Below, in pieces: positions 6,519 to 14,030 of a DNA stretch of 18,056 bases. The stretch lies in the NCBI GenBank assembly GCA_035509615.1, contig DATJLK010000060.1, positions 1 through 18,056 on the forward strand, written 5' to 3'. The number at the start of each line of letters is the position of its first letter. Position 1 is the stretch's first letter. The DNA is from AP-15 sp035509615 (GTDB lineage: Bacteria > Pseudomonadota > Alphaproteobacteria > ATCC43930 > CGMCC-115725). A program made the position numbers and the translations under genes. A model generated the notes under the pieces. That model did no database searches. It was not told the origin of the DNA and saw nothing but the letters and a program-made list of their open reading frames with translations.

Positions 6519-6860
6519 TCAGACGTGAAAGGATTCGCCGCAGCCGCAACGGCCTTTTTCGTTCGGATTGCGAAAGGTGAAGCCGTTCTGCAGCTTTTCG
6601 TCGATGTAATCCATCTCGGTGCCGAGAATGAACATGATCGCTTTCGGATCGATTAAGACGGTCACACCCTTATCCTCGACGACTTCATCAAACCTACCCT
6701 TTTCGTCGGCATATTCGAGGGTATAGCTAAGCCCGGAACAGCCTCGCGCCCGCACCCCGACCCGCACCCCGACCGACGGCTTGCCGCGTTTGGCAAGCAG
6801 TGCCTGTATTCGCTGCGCGGCGGCTTCGGTGACCGTCAGCGCCTGCTTTTTCGCCCTCAT
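6519..6860 (-). CDS. iscA: A-type Fe-S carrier IscA (HesB family)
   Basis: The 113-residue product carries Fe-S clusters to apoproteins, or iron in some models, in the cytoplasm. The three conserved cysteines are Cys41 (RARGCSGLSY), Cys105 and Cys107 (GRCGCGESF at the C-terminus); the CGCGESF ending is typical of IscA. Length is close to the usual 107 or so. The ATG at 6860 has GGAG eight bases upstream. It follows iscS by 65 bases with no room for an iscU, and is followed 72 bases later by the HscA-like fragment. ErpA is the alternative, but the isc context favours IscA. Confidence 0.93.
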   Translation of the reverse strand: MRAKKQALTVTEAAAQRIQALLAKRGKPSVGVRVGVRARGCSGLSYTLEYADEKGRFDEVVEDKGVTVLIDPKAIMFILGTEMDYIDEKLQNGFTFRNPNEKGRCGCGESFHV

Positions 6861-6925
6861 CGGTTTCTCCGCTGCAATTCTTGATGAACAGCCAATTCCT
6901 GGTGACCAAACCGGGTCGTGACCGG

Positions 6926-8182
6926 CTAGCCGTGTCGCTGCCCGGCTTTGAGACGGACGGCTGCCGCGGCCAGCGCATCGACCGCGAAATCGACCTCCGC
7001 CGCCGTGTTGAAGCGGCCGAGCCCGATGCGGATCGCAGAATTGGCAACCGCATCGGGAAGGCCGAGTGCGCGCAGCACATAGGACGGCTCGACCGTGGCC
7101 GAGGTACAGGCTGAACCGGTCGAGATCGCGACCGACGGGCAGGCGTCGATCAACGATGGCGCCTCGATGCCTGGAAAACTCAGATTGAGGTTGCCCGGCA
7201 GCCGGTGCTCGGCGTCGCCGTTGAGGCCGAGACCGGGAACCCGGCGCGCCAGCGCGTGCTGCAAGCGATCGCGCAATTGCCGCAGGCGCGCTGCCTCGTC
7301 GGCCATTTCGTCGGCGGCGATGGCGGCGGCATGACCGAGCCCGACGCACAGTGGTGTGGGCAAGGTGCCGGAACGCAGCCCGCGTTCCTGGCCGCCGCCA
7401 TCGATCAGCGGCAGCAGCCGGACCCGCGGGCGGCGGCGGACGTAAAGAACACCGACCCCTTTGGGCCCGTAGAGCTTGTGACCCGAGATCGACAGCAAAT
7501 CGATGCGCATCGCTTCGACATCGAGCGGGATCTTGCCGGCCGCCTGCGCCGCATCGGTGTGGAACAGCACGCCGCGGGCGCGGCACAGCGCGCCGATCTC
7601 GGCGAGCGGCTGGATCACCCCGATCTCGTTATGCGCCGCCAGAACCGAGACCAGCAAGGTGCGATCGCGCAAGGCGGCTTCGAGCTTGTCGAGCCTGACA
7701 AGCCCGCTGGGCTCGACCGGAACATAACTCACCGCGAACCCCTCGCCCGCCAATTGCGCGCAGCTTTCGAGCACGCATTTGTGCTCGGTCGTCAAAGTGA
7801 CGATGTGGTCGCGAAGCCGCCCCGCTTCGGGATGGGCGCGGGCGAAACGCGCCGCCCCCTTGATTGCGAGATTGTTGGCCTCGGTCGCACCCGAGGTAAA
7901 CACGATCTCGCGCGGGTCGGCGTTGATCAGTGCCGCGATTGCGGACCGCGCGCGCTCGACTGCCGCCGCCGCGGTGTGGCCGTAGACGTGGCTCGTGCTA
8001 TGCGGATTACCGAAATGCTCGGTGAAATAGGGCAGCATCGCCTCCAGCACGCGGGGGTCGAGACGCGTCGTCGCCTGGTTGTCGAGATAGATCGGCGGCG
8101 TGTTGGCGACGGGCTGGTCGGCAATGGGATGGGCGCCGGCGGGATGGGCGCCGGCGGGAGAATGGGCGGCAATCGAACTCAT
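6926..8182 (-). CDS. iscS: Cysteine desulfurase IscS (group I), lacking the C-terminal tail
   Basis: The PLP enzyme converts cysteine to alanine, leaving a persulfide on its active cysteine. The 418-residue product has the N-terminal IYLDNQATTR, the PLP lysine Lys236 in SISGHKLYGPKG, the GGGQERGLRSGT segment (262-273), and the persulfide Cys359 in STGSACTSATVEPSYVLRAL, all close to E. coli IscS. It begins with an extra Ala/Pro/His-rich stretch of about 28 residues containing a direct repeat. It ends at VRLKAGQRHG, without the extension ending in IEW.HH that canonical IscS uses to contact IscU. The ATG at 8182 overlaps the stop of the upstream desulfurase (ATGA), implying coupling. The first internal residues matching IscS start at about 30, so a later start is possible, but none has comparable context. 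Confidence 0.94.
   Translation of the reverse strand: MSSIAAHSPAGAHPAGAHPIADQPVANTPPIYLDNQATTRLDPRVLEAMLPYFTEHFGNPHSTSHVYGHTAAAAVERARSAIAALINADPREIVFTSGATEANNLAIKGAARFARAHPEAGRLRDHIVTLTTEHKCVLESCAQLAGEGFAVSYVPVEPSGLVRLDKLEAALRDRTLLVSVLAAHNEIGVIQPLAEIGALCRARGVLFHTDAAQAAGKIPLDVEAMRIDLLSISGHKLYGPKGVGVLYVRRRPRVRLLPLIDGGGQERGLRSGTLPTPLCVGLGHAAAIAADEMADEAARLRQLRDRLQHALARRVPGLGLNGDAEHRLPGNLNLSFPGIEAPSLIDACPSVAISTGSACTSATVEPSYVLRALGLPDAVANSAIRIGLGRFNTAAEVDFAVDALAAAAVRLKAGQRHG
8129..8158. repeat. Two perfect 15-base direct repeats in the 5' end of iscS
   Basis: The unit ATGGGCGCCGGCGGG occurs at 8129-8143 and again at 8144-8158. On the coding (minus) strand it encodes the repeated PAGAH in the low-complexity start of IscS. 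The copies are identical, so this looks like a recent slippage duplication that stayed in frame. Confidence 0.85.
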
Positions 8183-9324
8183 GCGGCGCGCGCCTCCTGC
8201 TGAAGGCCGCGCCGGCGGCGGTAAAGCGCGGTCCAGGAATGCATAAACCGGGCGATATCGGACTCGGTCGTGGTCCAGCCGAGACTCACCCGGATCGTCG
8301 AGGATTGAATATCGGGCGCCAGTCCCATCGCCGCCAGGACGTGGCTTGGTCCGACCTTGCCCGAGGAGCATGCCGCTCCGGCGCTGACCATGACGCCGTC
8401 GAGATCGAGCGCTATGACCTGGGTCTCAGCCGCCATCCCGGGCATCGCGATCGCCGAGGTGTTGGGAAGACGCGGCGCACCGGCGCCGACCACCAGCGCG
8501 TCCGGGGCTGTCGCGATGATCTCCGCCTCGAGCGCATCACGCAGTCCGCGCACCCGGTCGTAGATCGCGATCTCTGCGGCGGCCGCGGCAGCGGCGGCGG
8601 CAAAGCCGACGATCGCGGCAACATTCTCGGTGCCGGCTCGGCGCCCGCGCTCCTGGCCGCCGCCGCGAAATACCGGTGTCAGGTCAAGCCCGCCGGTCAC
8701 GATCAGCGCTCCGATACCCGCCGGGCCGCCGATCTTGTGGGCTGACACCGACAACAGATCGGCGCCGATAGCGGCAATATCGAGCGGCAATTTGCCCGCC
8801 GCCTGGACCGCATCGCAATGAAACCACGCGCCATGGGCATGCGCCACAGTCGCAATCTCGGCCGTACGTTGCATGACACCGGTCTCGTTGTTGGCCAGCA
8901 TGACAGAGACCAGCGCTGGGCGATTGTCGGCGGCCAGCTGATCGGCAAGCACATCGAGACGGACGATGCCATTGCGATCGACCGCGATCCGTTCGGCTGT
9001 CGGGACCGCGCGCAACACCGAATCATGTTCTACCGCCGATACCAACACCCGCTCCCGCCCGGCGCCGAGCAGCGCCAGATGATTGGCTTCGGTGCCGCCG
9101 CTCACAAAGACAACCGCGTCGGGCGCCGCACCGACGAACCCCGCGACCGCCTCGCGCGCGCCCTCCACCATCTGTCGCGCGGCCCGGCCCTGGCGATGAA
9201 CCGAGGACGGGTTGCCGCAATGTGCCAGTGCCGCCGTGGCCGCCGCCATCGCCTGCGGGCGCAGCGGTGCGGTCGCGTTCCAATCGAGATAGGTCTCGGG
9301 CCGCCGCCCGGTTTGCCTTCTCAT
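8179..9324 (-). CDS. Cysteine desulfurase, NifS/IscS family (first of two in tandem)
   Basis: This 381-residue aminotransferase-class-V enzyme has YLDWNATAPLRP at 12-22, the PLP lysine Lys197 in SVSAHKIGGPAG, GGGQERGRRAGTEN at 221-234 and the catalytic Cys319 in VSAGAACSSGKVGPSHVL. It is a second group I desulfurase clearly different from the following IscS (SAHK for SGHK, SSGKVGPSHV for TSATVEPSYV). A run of nine alanines at 242-250 is unusual. The ATG at 9324 overlaps the TGA of iscR (ATGA), and the gene ends overlapping the start of iscS. Tandem desulfurases behind an IscR-type regulator are known in alphaproteobacteria; the division of labour between the two copies is not evident from sequence. 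It could feed MnmA, Fe-S assembly, or both. Confidence 0.92.
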   Translation of the reverse strand: MRRQTGRRPETYLDWNATAPLRPQAMAAATAALAHCGNPSSVHRQGRAARQMVEGAREAVAGFVGAAPDAVVFVSGGTEANHLALLGAGRERVLVSAVEHDSVLRAVPTAERIAVDRNGIVRLDVLADQLAADNRPALVSVMLANNETGVMQRTAEIATVAHAHGAWFHCDAVQAAGKLPLDIAAIGADLLSVSAHKIGGPAGIGALIVTGGLDLTPVFRGGGQERGRRAGTENVAAIVGFAAAAAAAAAEIAIYDRVRGLRDALEAEIIATAPDALVVGAGAPRLPNTSAIAMPGMAAETQVIALDLDGVMVSAGAACSSGKVGPSHVLAAMGLAPDIQSSTIRVSLGWTTTESDIARFMHSWTALYRRRRGLQQEARAA

Positions 9325-9812
9325 CGATTTTCCGGGATGGTGCCGGCGCCGGCCAGGTTTGCGCCCAAGTTTTCGCGATCCCGGCGACCGCCGGTGCCGA
9401 GAACCCGCTCTTCGCAGACATCGGCGAGCGAGACCGAACTCAGATAGAGATGGATGTGATTGCCAAGCTCCTCCCATAGATCGTGGGTCAGGCAGCGGGT
9501 GCGGTTGCCGCGGCAGCCGACCGGGGCACCCGGGGTGCAGCGCGTCGCACGGATCGGTTCGTCGACCGCAAGAATGACATCGGCGATCCGAATGTCACTG
9601 CGATCGTGGCCCAGGAGATAACCGCCGCCCGGCCCGCGCACGCTTTTGACGAGGCCGGCTTTGCGCAGCATCGCGAAAAGCTGTTCCAGATAAGACAGCG
9701 AGATCTCCTGGCGCTCGGCGACCTCGGCCAGCGCCACCGGCTCGCCGCGGCTATGCTGAGCCAGATCGACCATCGCCATCACGGCGTAGCGCCCTTTGGT
9801 GCTGAGCCTCAC
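9321..9812 (-). CDS. iscR: Rrf2-family Fe-S regulator IscR
   Basis: The 163-residue product is a winged-helix Rrf2 regulator very close to IscR at the N-terminus (LSTKGRYAVMAMVDLA; ISLSYLEQLFAMLRKAGLV; SVRGPGGGYLLG). The cluster ligands appear as Cys92, Cys100 and Cys107 followed by His110 (CLTHDLW), matching the Cys-Cys-Cys-His set of E. coli IscR with three extra residues between the cysteines. It should therefore bind [2Fe-2S] and sense Fe-S status. The GTG at 9812 is chosen because IscR proteins start (M)RL(T/S)SKGRYA and GAGGG lies seven bases upstream. Ten bases separate it from the cysE stop, and its end overlaps the next start. The last 25 residues (from about GTGGRRDRE) are a poorly conserved tail. 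Confidence 0.93.
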   Translation of the reverse strand: MRLSTKGRYAVMAMVDLAQHSRGEPVALAEVAERQEISLSYLEQLFAMLRKAGLVKSVRGPGGGYLLGHDRSDIRIADVILAVDEPIRATRCTPGAPVGCRGNRTRCLTHDLWEELGNHIHLYLSSVSLADVCEERVLGTGGRRDRENLGANLAGAGTIPENR

Positions 9813-9822
9813 GCCCCGACCC

Positions 9823-10590
9823 TCACGAAACCCGCGCTTCGCTCTCGTCGGCGCCATTGCGCGCGGCAGCAACCAGCCGGAGCGCCCGGATGTCGCCCGC
9901 CGCGGGGCTGTCGACGGTCAACGCCTGCTGCGCCAGTTCGAGTTCTCTCAGTTGGCTGCGCAATGTCGCGACTTCGTCGATCACCCCGTTGAGCGCGCGG
10001 GCAATCGGATCCGGGATGTCGCCGCATACGGCATAGGGTTGGAACGCCGGCCGGGGTGCTGCCCCGACGCTGCCGCGCGCGACCTGGCGCGCGGGATTGC
10101 CGACCATCGTGGCCCCGTCCGGCACTTCGCGCAACACCACCGCGGACGCCCCGATCCGCGCGCCGTCGCCGACCCGGAATGGTCCCAGGACCTGGGCGCC
10201 GGACCCGACGATAACGCCGCTGCCCAGGGTCGGATGGCGCTTCTCGCCGCGCGCCAGCGAGGTGCCGCCCAGCGTGACCCCCTGGTACAATGTGCAGTCA
10301 TCACCGACCTCGGCGGTCTCGCCAATGACCACGCCCATGCCGTGATCGATAAACACGCGCCGACCGATCCGTGCCCCTGGATGGATCTCGATCCCGGTCA
10401 ACATGCGCCCCACATGCGAAACAAACCGGCCGGCGAGCAGCCAACGGTGTCGCCACAGCCAGTGCGCGAGACGATGATAAACGAGCGCGTGAAAACCCGG
10501 ATAGCACAGCACGACTTCGAAGCGCGAGCGGGCCGCCGGGTCGCGGGCGAGCGTCGCGTCGATTTCTTCGCGCAGGTTCTTCCAAAACAT
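9823..10590 (-). CDS. cysE: Serine O-acetyltransferase CysE (short EpsC-type)
   Basis: CysE transfers acetyl from acetyl-CoA to serine, giving O-acetylserine, the carbon skeleton for cysteine. The 255-residue product has a short helical N-terminus, then a left-handed beta-helix of hexapeptide repeats (about 66-170). Catalytic Asp82-His83 lie in FIDHGMGVVIGETAEVGDD and His119 in GEKRHPTLGSG; VTLGGT at 105-110 and GNPAR at 164-168 complete the signature. A predicted coiled coil (about 195-225) forms the C-terminal region. The ATG at 10590 begins the usual MF..LREEID; in-frame GTGs at 10599 and 10632 are alternatives, and no start has a strong ribosome site. It is the first gene of the sulfur operon and is followed closely by iscR, so cysteine supply and sulfur use would be co-expressed. 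Confidence 0.94.
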   Translation of the reverse strand: MFWKNLREEIDATLARDPAARSRFEVVLCYPGFHALVYHRLAHWLWRHRWLLAGRFVSHVGRMLTGIEIHPGARIGRRVFIDHGMGVVIGETAEVGDDCTLYQGVTLGGTSLARGEKRHPTLGSGVIVGSGAQVLGPFRVGDGARIGASAVVLREVPDGATMVGNPARQVARGSVGAAPRPAFQPYAVCGDIPDPIARALNGVIDEVATLRSQLRELELAQQALTVDSPAAGDIRALRLVAAARNGADESEARVS

Positions 10591-10645
10591 CGCTATCACT
10601 ATATTAAGATGGCTGTGGCCGATCGCCGGCACCCGCTGCGCGGAG

Positions 10646-10658
10646 GCTCGAAACGAGC
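10646..10658 (-). promoter_or_regulatory. Short perfect hairpin near the predicted cysE transcription start
   Basis: GCTCG, a three-base AAA spacer and CGAGC form a perfect inverted repeat just downstream of the candidate -10. It could be an operator half-site pair or a 5' UTR hairpin. The function is not known. Confidence 0.35.
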
Positions 10659-10685
10659 ATATAATTGTCCGACAAAAATGATCAA
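10658..10685 (-). promoter_or_regulatory. Candidate promoter of the cysE-isc operon with an operator in its spacer
   Basis: On the minus strand TTGATC (10680-10685) and TATATG (10658-10663) are separated by 16 bases. Inside the spacer, 10665-10675 reads TTGTCGGACAA, a perfect palindrome around one central base. A palindrome between -35 and -10 is where a repressor would act. Rrf2-family regulators such as IscR bind palindromes of related size, but I cannot match this one to a known IscR or RirA consensus, so the regulator is unassigned. Confidence 0.4.
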
Positions 10686-10760
10686 GAATTGCGGGCGAAG
10701 ACCTGACCCATCCCGAATGCCGATCGCCGACCTGGACGCCCGGATTTCACTGGAATCATC

Positions 10761-11444
10761 ATGCCTGAGGTAATTATCAACGGGCCGGAAGGCCGGATCG
10801 AGGCGCGCTATCATCATGGAAGGGGAGCCACCGCGGGAATGGCGCTGGTGCTGCATCCGCATCCGCAGCATGGCGGTACGATGAACAACAAGCTCGTCTA
10901 TGCCTTGTACCAGACATTTGTGCGCCACGGGTTTTCGACGCTGCGCTTCAATTTTCGCGGTGTCGGCCGCAGCCAGGGCAGCTTTGACCGGGGAGAAGGC
11001 GAACTCTCCGATGCCGCTTCGGCACTCGACTGGCTCCAGACCTACAACCCGAACGCCGGTACCTGCTGGGTTGCGGGATTTTCGTTTGGCGCCTGGATCG
11101 GCATGCAGCTGCTGATGCGCCGGCCGGAGATCGAAAGTTTCGTCGCCGTAGCGCCGCCGGCGAACATGTATGACTTTACCTTTCTGGCGCCATGCCCATC
11201 GTCCGGGCTAATCTTGCAGGGCGACCAAGACAATGTCGTGCCGGTCGACTCGGTGCAAAAGCTGGTGACCAAACTGTCGCATCAACGCGACATCAAGATC
11301 GATTTCCGCAAGATTCCCGGCGCCGATCATTATTTTGCCGACCAGCTCGAAGTGATCACGAGCCATGTTGATGGCTACATCCGCGAGCATCTGCGGCAGG
11401 GCGGCAGGGCGGTGATCACGCCCCAGGGGCGCGGGGTCAGGTAG
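10761..11444 (+). CDS. Alpha/beta hydrolase (COG2945-type)
   Basis: The 227-residue product is a compact cytoplasmic alpha/beta hydrolase. Visible elements are the oxyanion-region LHPHPQHGGTMNNK (31-44), LRFNFRGVGRSQGSFD (61-76), the nucleophile elbow GFSFGAW with Ser108, the acid Asp157 in LILQGDQDNVVP, and His190 in GADHYF. The HPHPxxGGTMxNK and RFNFRGVGxSxG motifs are characteristic of a widespread bacterial group of this fold whose substrate is not established. The ATG at 10761 follows a weak GGAA. It is divergent from cysE (170-base shared spacer) and converges on purA with a 21-base gap. A role in ester or thioester hydrolysis is likely from the triad; anything further would be guesswork. 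Confidence 0.88.
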   Translation: MPEVIINGPEGRIEARYHHGRGATAGMALVLHPHPQHGGTMNNKLVYALYQTFVRHGFSTLRFNFRGVGRSQGSFDRGEGELSDAASALDWLQTYNPNAGTCWVAGFSFGAWIGMQLLMRRPEIESFVAVAPPANMYDFTFLAPCPSSGLILQGDQDNVVPVDSVQKLVTKLSHQRDIKIDFRKIPGADHYFADQLEVITSHVDGYIREHLRQGGRAVITPQGRGVR

Positions 11445-11465
11445 AGAGGCGAAACCGCCGCATCG

Positions 11466-12755
11466 CTAATCGGCGAAAGGATCGCGGACCAGCACCGTGT
11501 CGTCGCGTTCCGGACTCGTCGACAACAGGGCGACCGGGGCGCCGATCAGTTCCTCGAGCCGGCGGATGTATTTGATCGCGGTCGCCGGCAGATCGGCCCA
11601 GGATCGGGCGCCCCGCGTGCTTTCGCGCCAGCCTTCGGCGACCTCGTAGATCGGTTCGAGTTCAGCCTGGACAGAAGTGCTGCTCGGCAAATGGTCGTAG
11701 TTCGTCGCCCCGCGGTAGGCGGTGCAGATCTTGACCTCGTCGAACCCGTCGAGCACGTCGAGCTTGGTCAGGGCGATGCCATCGATCCCACCGAGCCGGA
11801 TCGCCTGGCGCACCATCACCGCATCGAACCAGCCGCAGCGCCGCGGCCGGCCGGTGACGACGCCAAATTCGCGGCCGCGTTCGCCGAGCATGCGGCCGAT
11901 ATCATCCGTGAGTTCGGTCGGGAACGGGCCGCTGCCGACCCGGGTCGTGTAGGCCTTGGTAATGCCGAGGACATAACCGACAGCACTCGGTGCAATCCCC
12001 GAGCCGGCCGCCGCCTGGCCGGCCAAGGTGTTCGACGAGGTCACAAACGGGTAGGTGCCGTGATCGACATCGAGCATCGCTCCTTGCGCACCTTCGAACA
12101 GAATGCGGCGGCCGCGGCGCCGGGCATCGTCGAGCACCCGCCACACCGCGGCGGCATAGGGTAGAACCCGCGGGGCTACCGCGCGCAGTTTTTCCACCAA
12201 CTCGGCACGATCGATTTCGGGCTCATCGAGCCCGCGCAACAGCGCATTGTGGTGTAGCAGCACCGGTTCGAGCCGGGCTTCGAGGGCGGCGGGGTCGGCG
12301 AGGTCGCACACCCGTAATGCCCGGCGGCCGACCTTGTCTTCATAGGCGGGGCCGATGCCGCGTCCAGTAGTCCCGATCCGCTGCGAGCCGCTGCGCCTCT
12401 CGCGGGCACGGTCGAGCGCACCATGCGACGGCAGGATCAGCGCCGCATTGTCGGCAAGCTTCAGGTTTTCGGGCGTGACCTCGACGCCCTTTTGCCGGAT
12501 CGCGTCGATCTCGCCGATCAATGCCCAGGGATCGACAACGACGCCGTTGCCGATGATCGACAGCTTGCCTGGCCGCACCACTCCCGACGGCAGCAGGCTC
12601 AGCTTGTATTCGATGTCACCGATAACGAGGGTGTGTCCGGCGTTGTGGCCGCCCTGAAAGCGCACCACGATTTCGGCGCGTTCCGACAGCCAGTCGACGA
12701 TCTTGCCTTTGCCTTCGTCGCCCCATTGGGCGCCGACAACAGCGACATTGGCCAT
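11466..12755 (-). CDS. purA: Adenylosuccinate synthetase PurA
   Basis: PurA joins IMP and aspartate using GTP, the first committed step to AMP. The 429-residue product matches the usual length, with the GTP loop WGDEGKGK at 11-18 (catalytic Asp13), GGHNAGHT at 35-42 (His41), IGTTGRGIGPAYEDK, ILFEGAQGAMLDVDHGTYPF and the base-recognition region ALTKLDVLDGF. The ATG at 12755 is preceded by GAGGGAG, which overlaps the stop of hisZ, so the two are translationally linked. It is the last gene of the serC-serA-hisZ-purA run. The 21 bases to the convergent hydrolase contain only a four-pair stem, not a convincing terminator. Confidence 0.97.
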   Translation of the reverse strand: MANVAVVGAQWGDEGKGKIVDWLSERAEIVVRFQGGHNAGHTLVIGDIEYKLSLLPSGVVRPGKLSIIGNGVVVDPWALIGEIDAIRQKGVEVTPENLKLADNAALILPSHGALDRARERRSGSQRIGTTGRGIGPAYEDKVGRRALRVCDLADPAALEARLEPVLLHHNALLRGLDEPEIDRAELVEKLRAVAPRVLPYAAAVWRVLDDARRRGRRILFEGAQGAMLDVDHGTYPFVTSSNTLAGQAAAGSGIAPSAVGYVLGITKAYTTRVGSGPFPTELTDDIGRMLGERGREFGVVTGRPRRCGWFDAVMVRQAIRLGGIDGIALTKLDVLDGFDEVKICTAYRGATNYDHLPSSTSVQAELEPIYEVAEGWRESTRGARSWADLPATAIKYIRRLEELIGAPVALLSTSPERDDTVLVRDPFAD

Positions 12756-12767
12756 TGGCTGTCTCCC

Positions 12768-13952
12768 TCAGTCAAGCGCTTGCGGCGCTCCGCCTTCAAG
12801 CCCGCCTTCAAGCCCGCCTTCAAGGATGTGGGAACAACCGAGACGCCGCGCCTCCGCCCGCCAATCGGCGGCGGGTTCGAGGGCGGCAACGGTGATCCAG
12901 CCTTCCTCGCGCAAGGCGGCGGCTCGCCCGCGCCCGGTGCCGGGCGGCAGCAGCAAGCGGCGTTGCGGCGCTGTGTGCGGCAGGGTTCGTAGAATCGTAT
13001 CGGTGTAAAGCGTGAAGCCGGTCGCGGGCTCGGGCAAGGCCGGATCCCCGGCCTGATAACGGCCGCCGCGCCCCAACTCGCCGCTCGATCCGGGAAGGGC
13101 CGCGCCGGCGAAAAAGGTAAAGCTGATCCCGGTGTGATACTCGAACCCGCGGTTTTCAACCGGGTCGACGGTGACTTTGAGGCCGGTGGCGGCGTCACTG
13201 AGCCCATCGAGCACGGCGCCCAGCCGCACCCGTTCGGAGCGCGCCTGCGGCGGTAGGTCAAGGCGATCGAGAGCCGCCAGCGCCGCCTCCGCTGGGCCTG
13301 CTGCTGCCAGCAACCGGCCCAGCAATTCGCCGGCTTGCCCGGCGATCGCTGCGACCGCGGCGGCATCTTTGTGGTCGAGGGCAGCGCGTAGCGCCACGGC
13401 GCGTTCGCTGGAAATGTCGTAGGCGCCGACCACTGCCGGTACCAGGGTCGGCAGGGTGATGTCGACCGACAGATGGGGTACTCCAAGCGCCGCCAATCCC
13501 TCACCGGCGATGGCGATGGCTTCGACATCGGCGGCGGGCCCGCCGGCGCCGATCAATTCCGCGCCAACCTGACCGATCTGGCGCTCGGGCCTGATTTCCG
13601 AGCCCCGCACTCGCAAGACCTGTCCCGCGTAGCTCAACCGCAGCGGGCGCGCCGCGTTGCCGAGGCGGGTGGCAGCGATGCGGGCAATCTGCGGCGTCAT
13701 GTCGGCGCGCACCCCGATCATGCGGTGCGAGCCCGGATCCATCGTGCGAAAGGTGGCGCTCGCCATGGCCGCACCAGCGCCGGCGAACAAGGTTTCCTCG
13801 AACTCGACAAGCGGTGGCTTGACGCGCTGGTAACCATGTGCCGCGAGTGTCGCCATCAGCCGGGCGACTACCTCGGCCTCGGCCTCGGCCTCGGGCGGCA
13901 GCATGTCGCGCATGCCGGTCGGCAGCAGGGCAGGATGCGGGACGTCGTTCAT
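12768..13952 (-). CDS. hisZ: ATP phosphoribosyltransferase regulatory subunit HisZ
   Basis: HisZ is a catalytically inactive histidyl-tRNA-synthetase paralogue that activates short-form HisG in histidine synthesis. The 394-residue product keeps the class II fold features: LLPTGMRDMLPPEA at the N-terminus, VRADMTPQIAR at 81-91, LSYAGQVLR, and GELGRGGRY in the C-terminal half. The lack of an anticodon-binding domain and the position next to purA support HisZ rather than HisS. The ATG at 13952 is preferred to a TTG five codons earlier; neither has a good ribosome site. The C-terminus carries a repeated EGGL tail (see the repeat). The hisG partner is not in the window. The gene sits 78 bases after serA and 12 bases before purA. 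Confidence 0.92.
   Translation of the reverse strand: MNDVPHPALLPTGMRDMLPPEAEAEAEVVARLMATLAAHGYQRVKPPLVEFEETLFAGAGAAMASATFRTMDPGSHRMIGVRADMTPQIARIAATRLGNAARPLRLSYAGQVLRVRGSEIRPERQIGQVGAELIGAGGPAADVEAIAIAGEGLAALGVPHLSVDITLPTLVPAVVGAYDISSERAVALRAALDHKDAAAVAAIAGQAGELLGRLLAAAGPAEAALAALDRLDLPPQARSERVRLGAVLDGLSDAATGLKVTVDPVENRGFEYHTGISFTFFAGAALPGSSGELGRGGRYQAGDPALPEPATGFTLYTDTILRTLPHTAPQRRLLLPPGTGRGRAAALREEGWITVAALEPAADWRAEARRLGCSHILEGGLEGGLEGGAPQALD
12791..12826. repeat. 12-base tandem repeat at the 3' end of hisZ
   Basis: CGCCTTCAAGCC is repeated at 12791-12802 and 12803-12814, with a third copy differing in its last two bases at 12815-12826. In the hisZ frame this gives LEGG-LEGG-LEGG close to the C-terminus. 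It is an in-frame slippage expansion in a non-catalytic tail. Confidence 0.85.
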
Positions 13953-14030
13953 CGCTTCAATTTGCAACAGCTCGCGATCCGGCTCACGGGAGATACCGCG
14001 GCGATTTCCTTTCCCCCGGCCCAGTTCATC

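Noticed and set aside
6861..6925. iscU or hscB hidden between iscS and iscA
   Set aside because: Only 65 bases are available and no IscU motif or J-domain HPD motif is present there or in 6447-6518.
8581..8601. Poly-alanine tract in the first desulfurase as a frameshift artefact
   Set aside because: The frame continues normally into conserved desulfurase motifs on both sides, so it is a simple-sequence loop.
11445..11465. Bidirectional terminator between the hydrolase and purA
   Set aside because: Only a four-pair GGCG/CGCC stem is present, with no T-run on either side.
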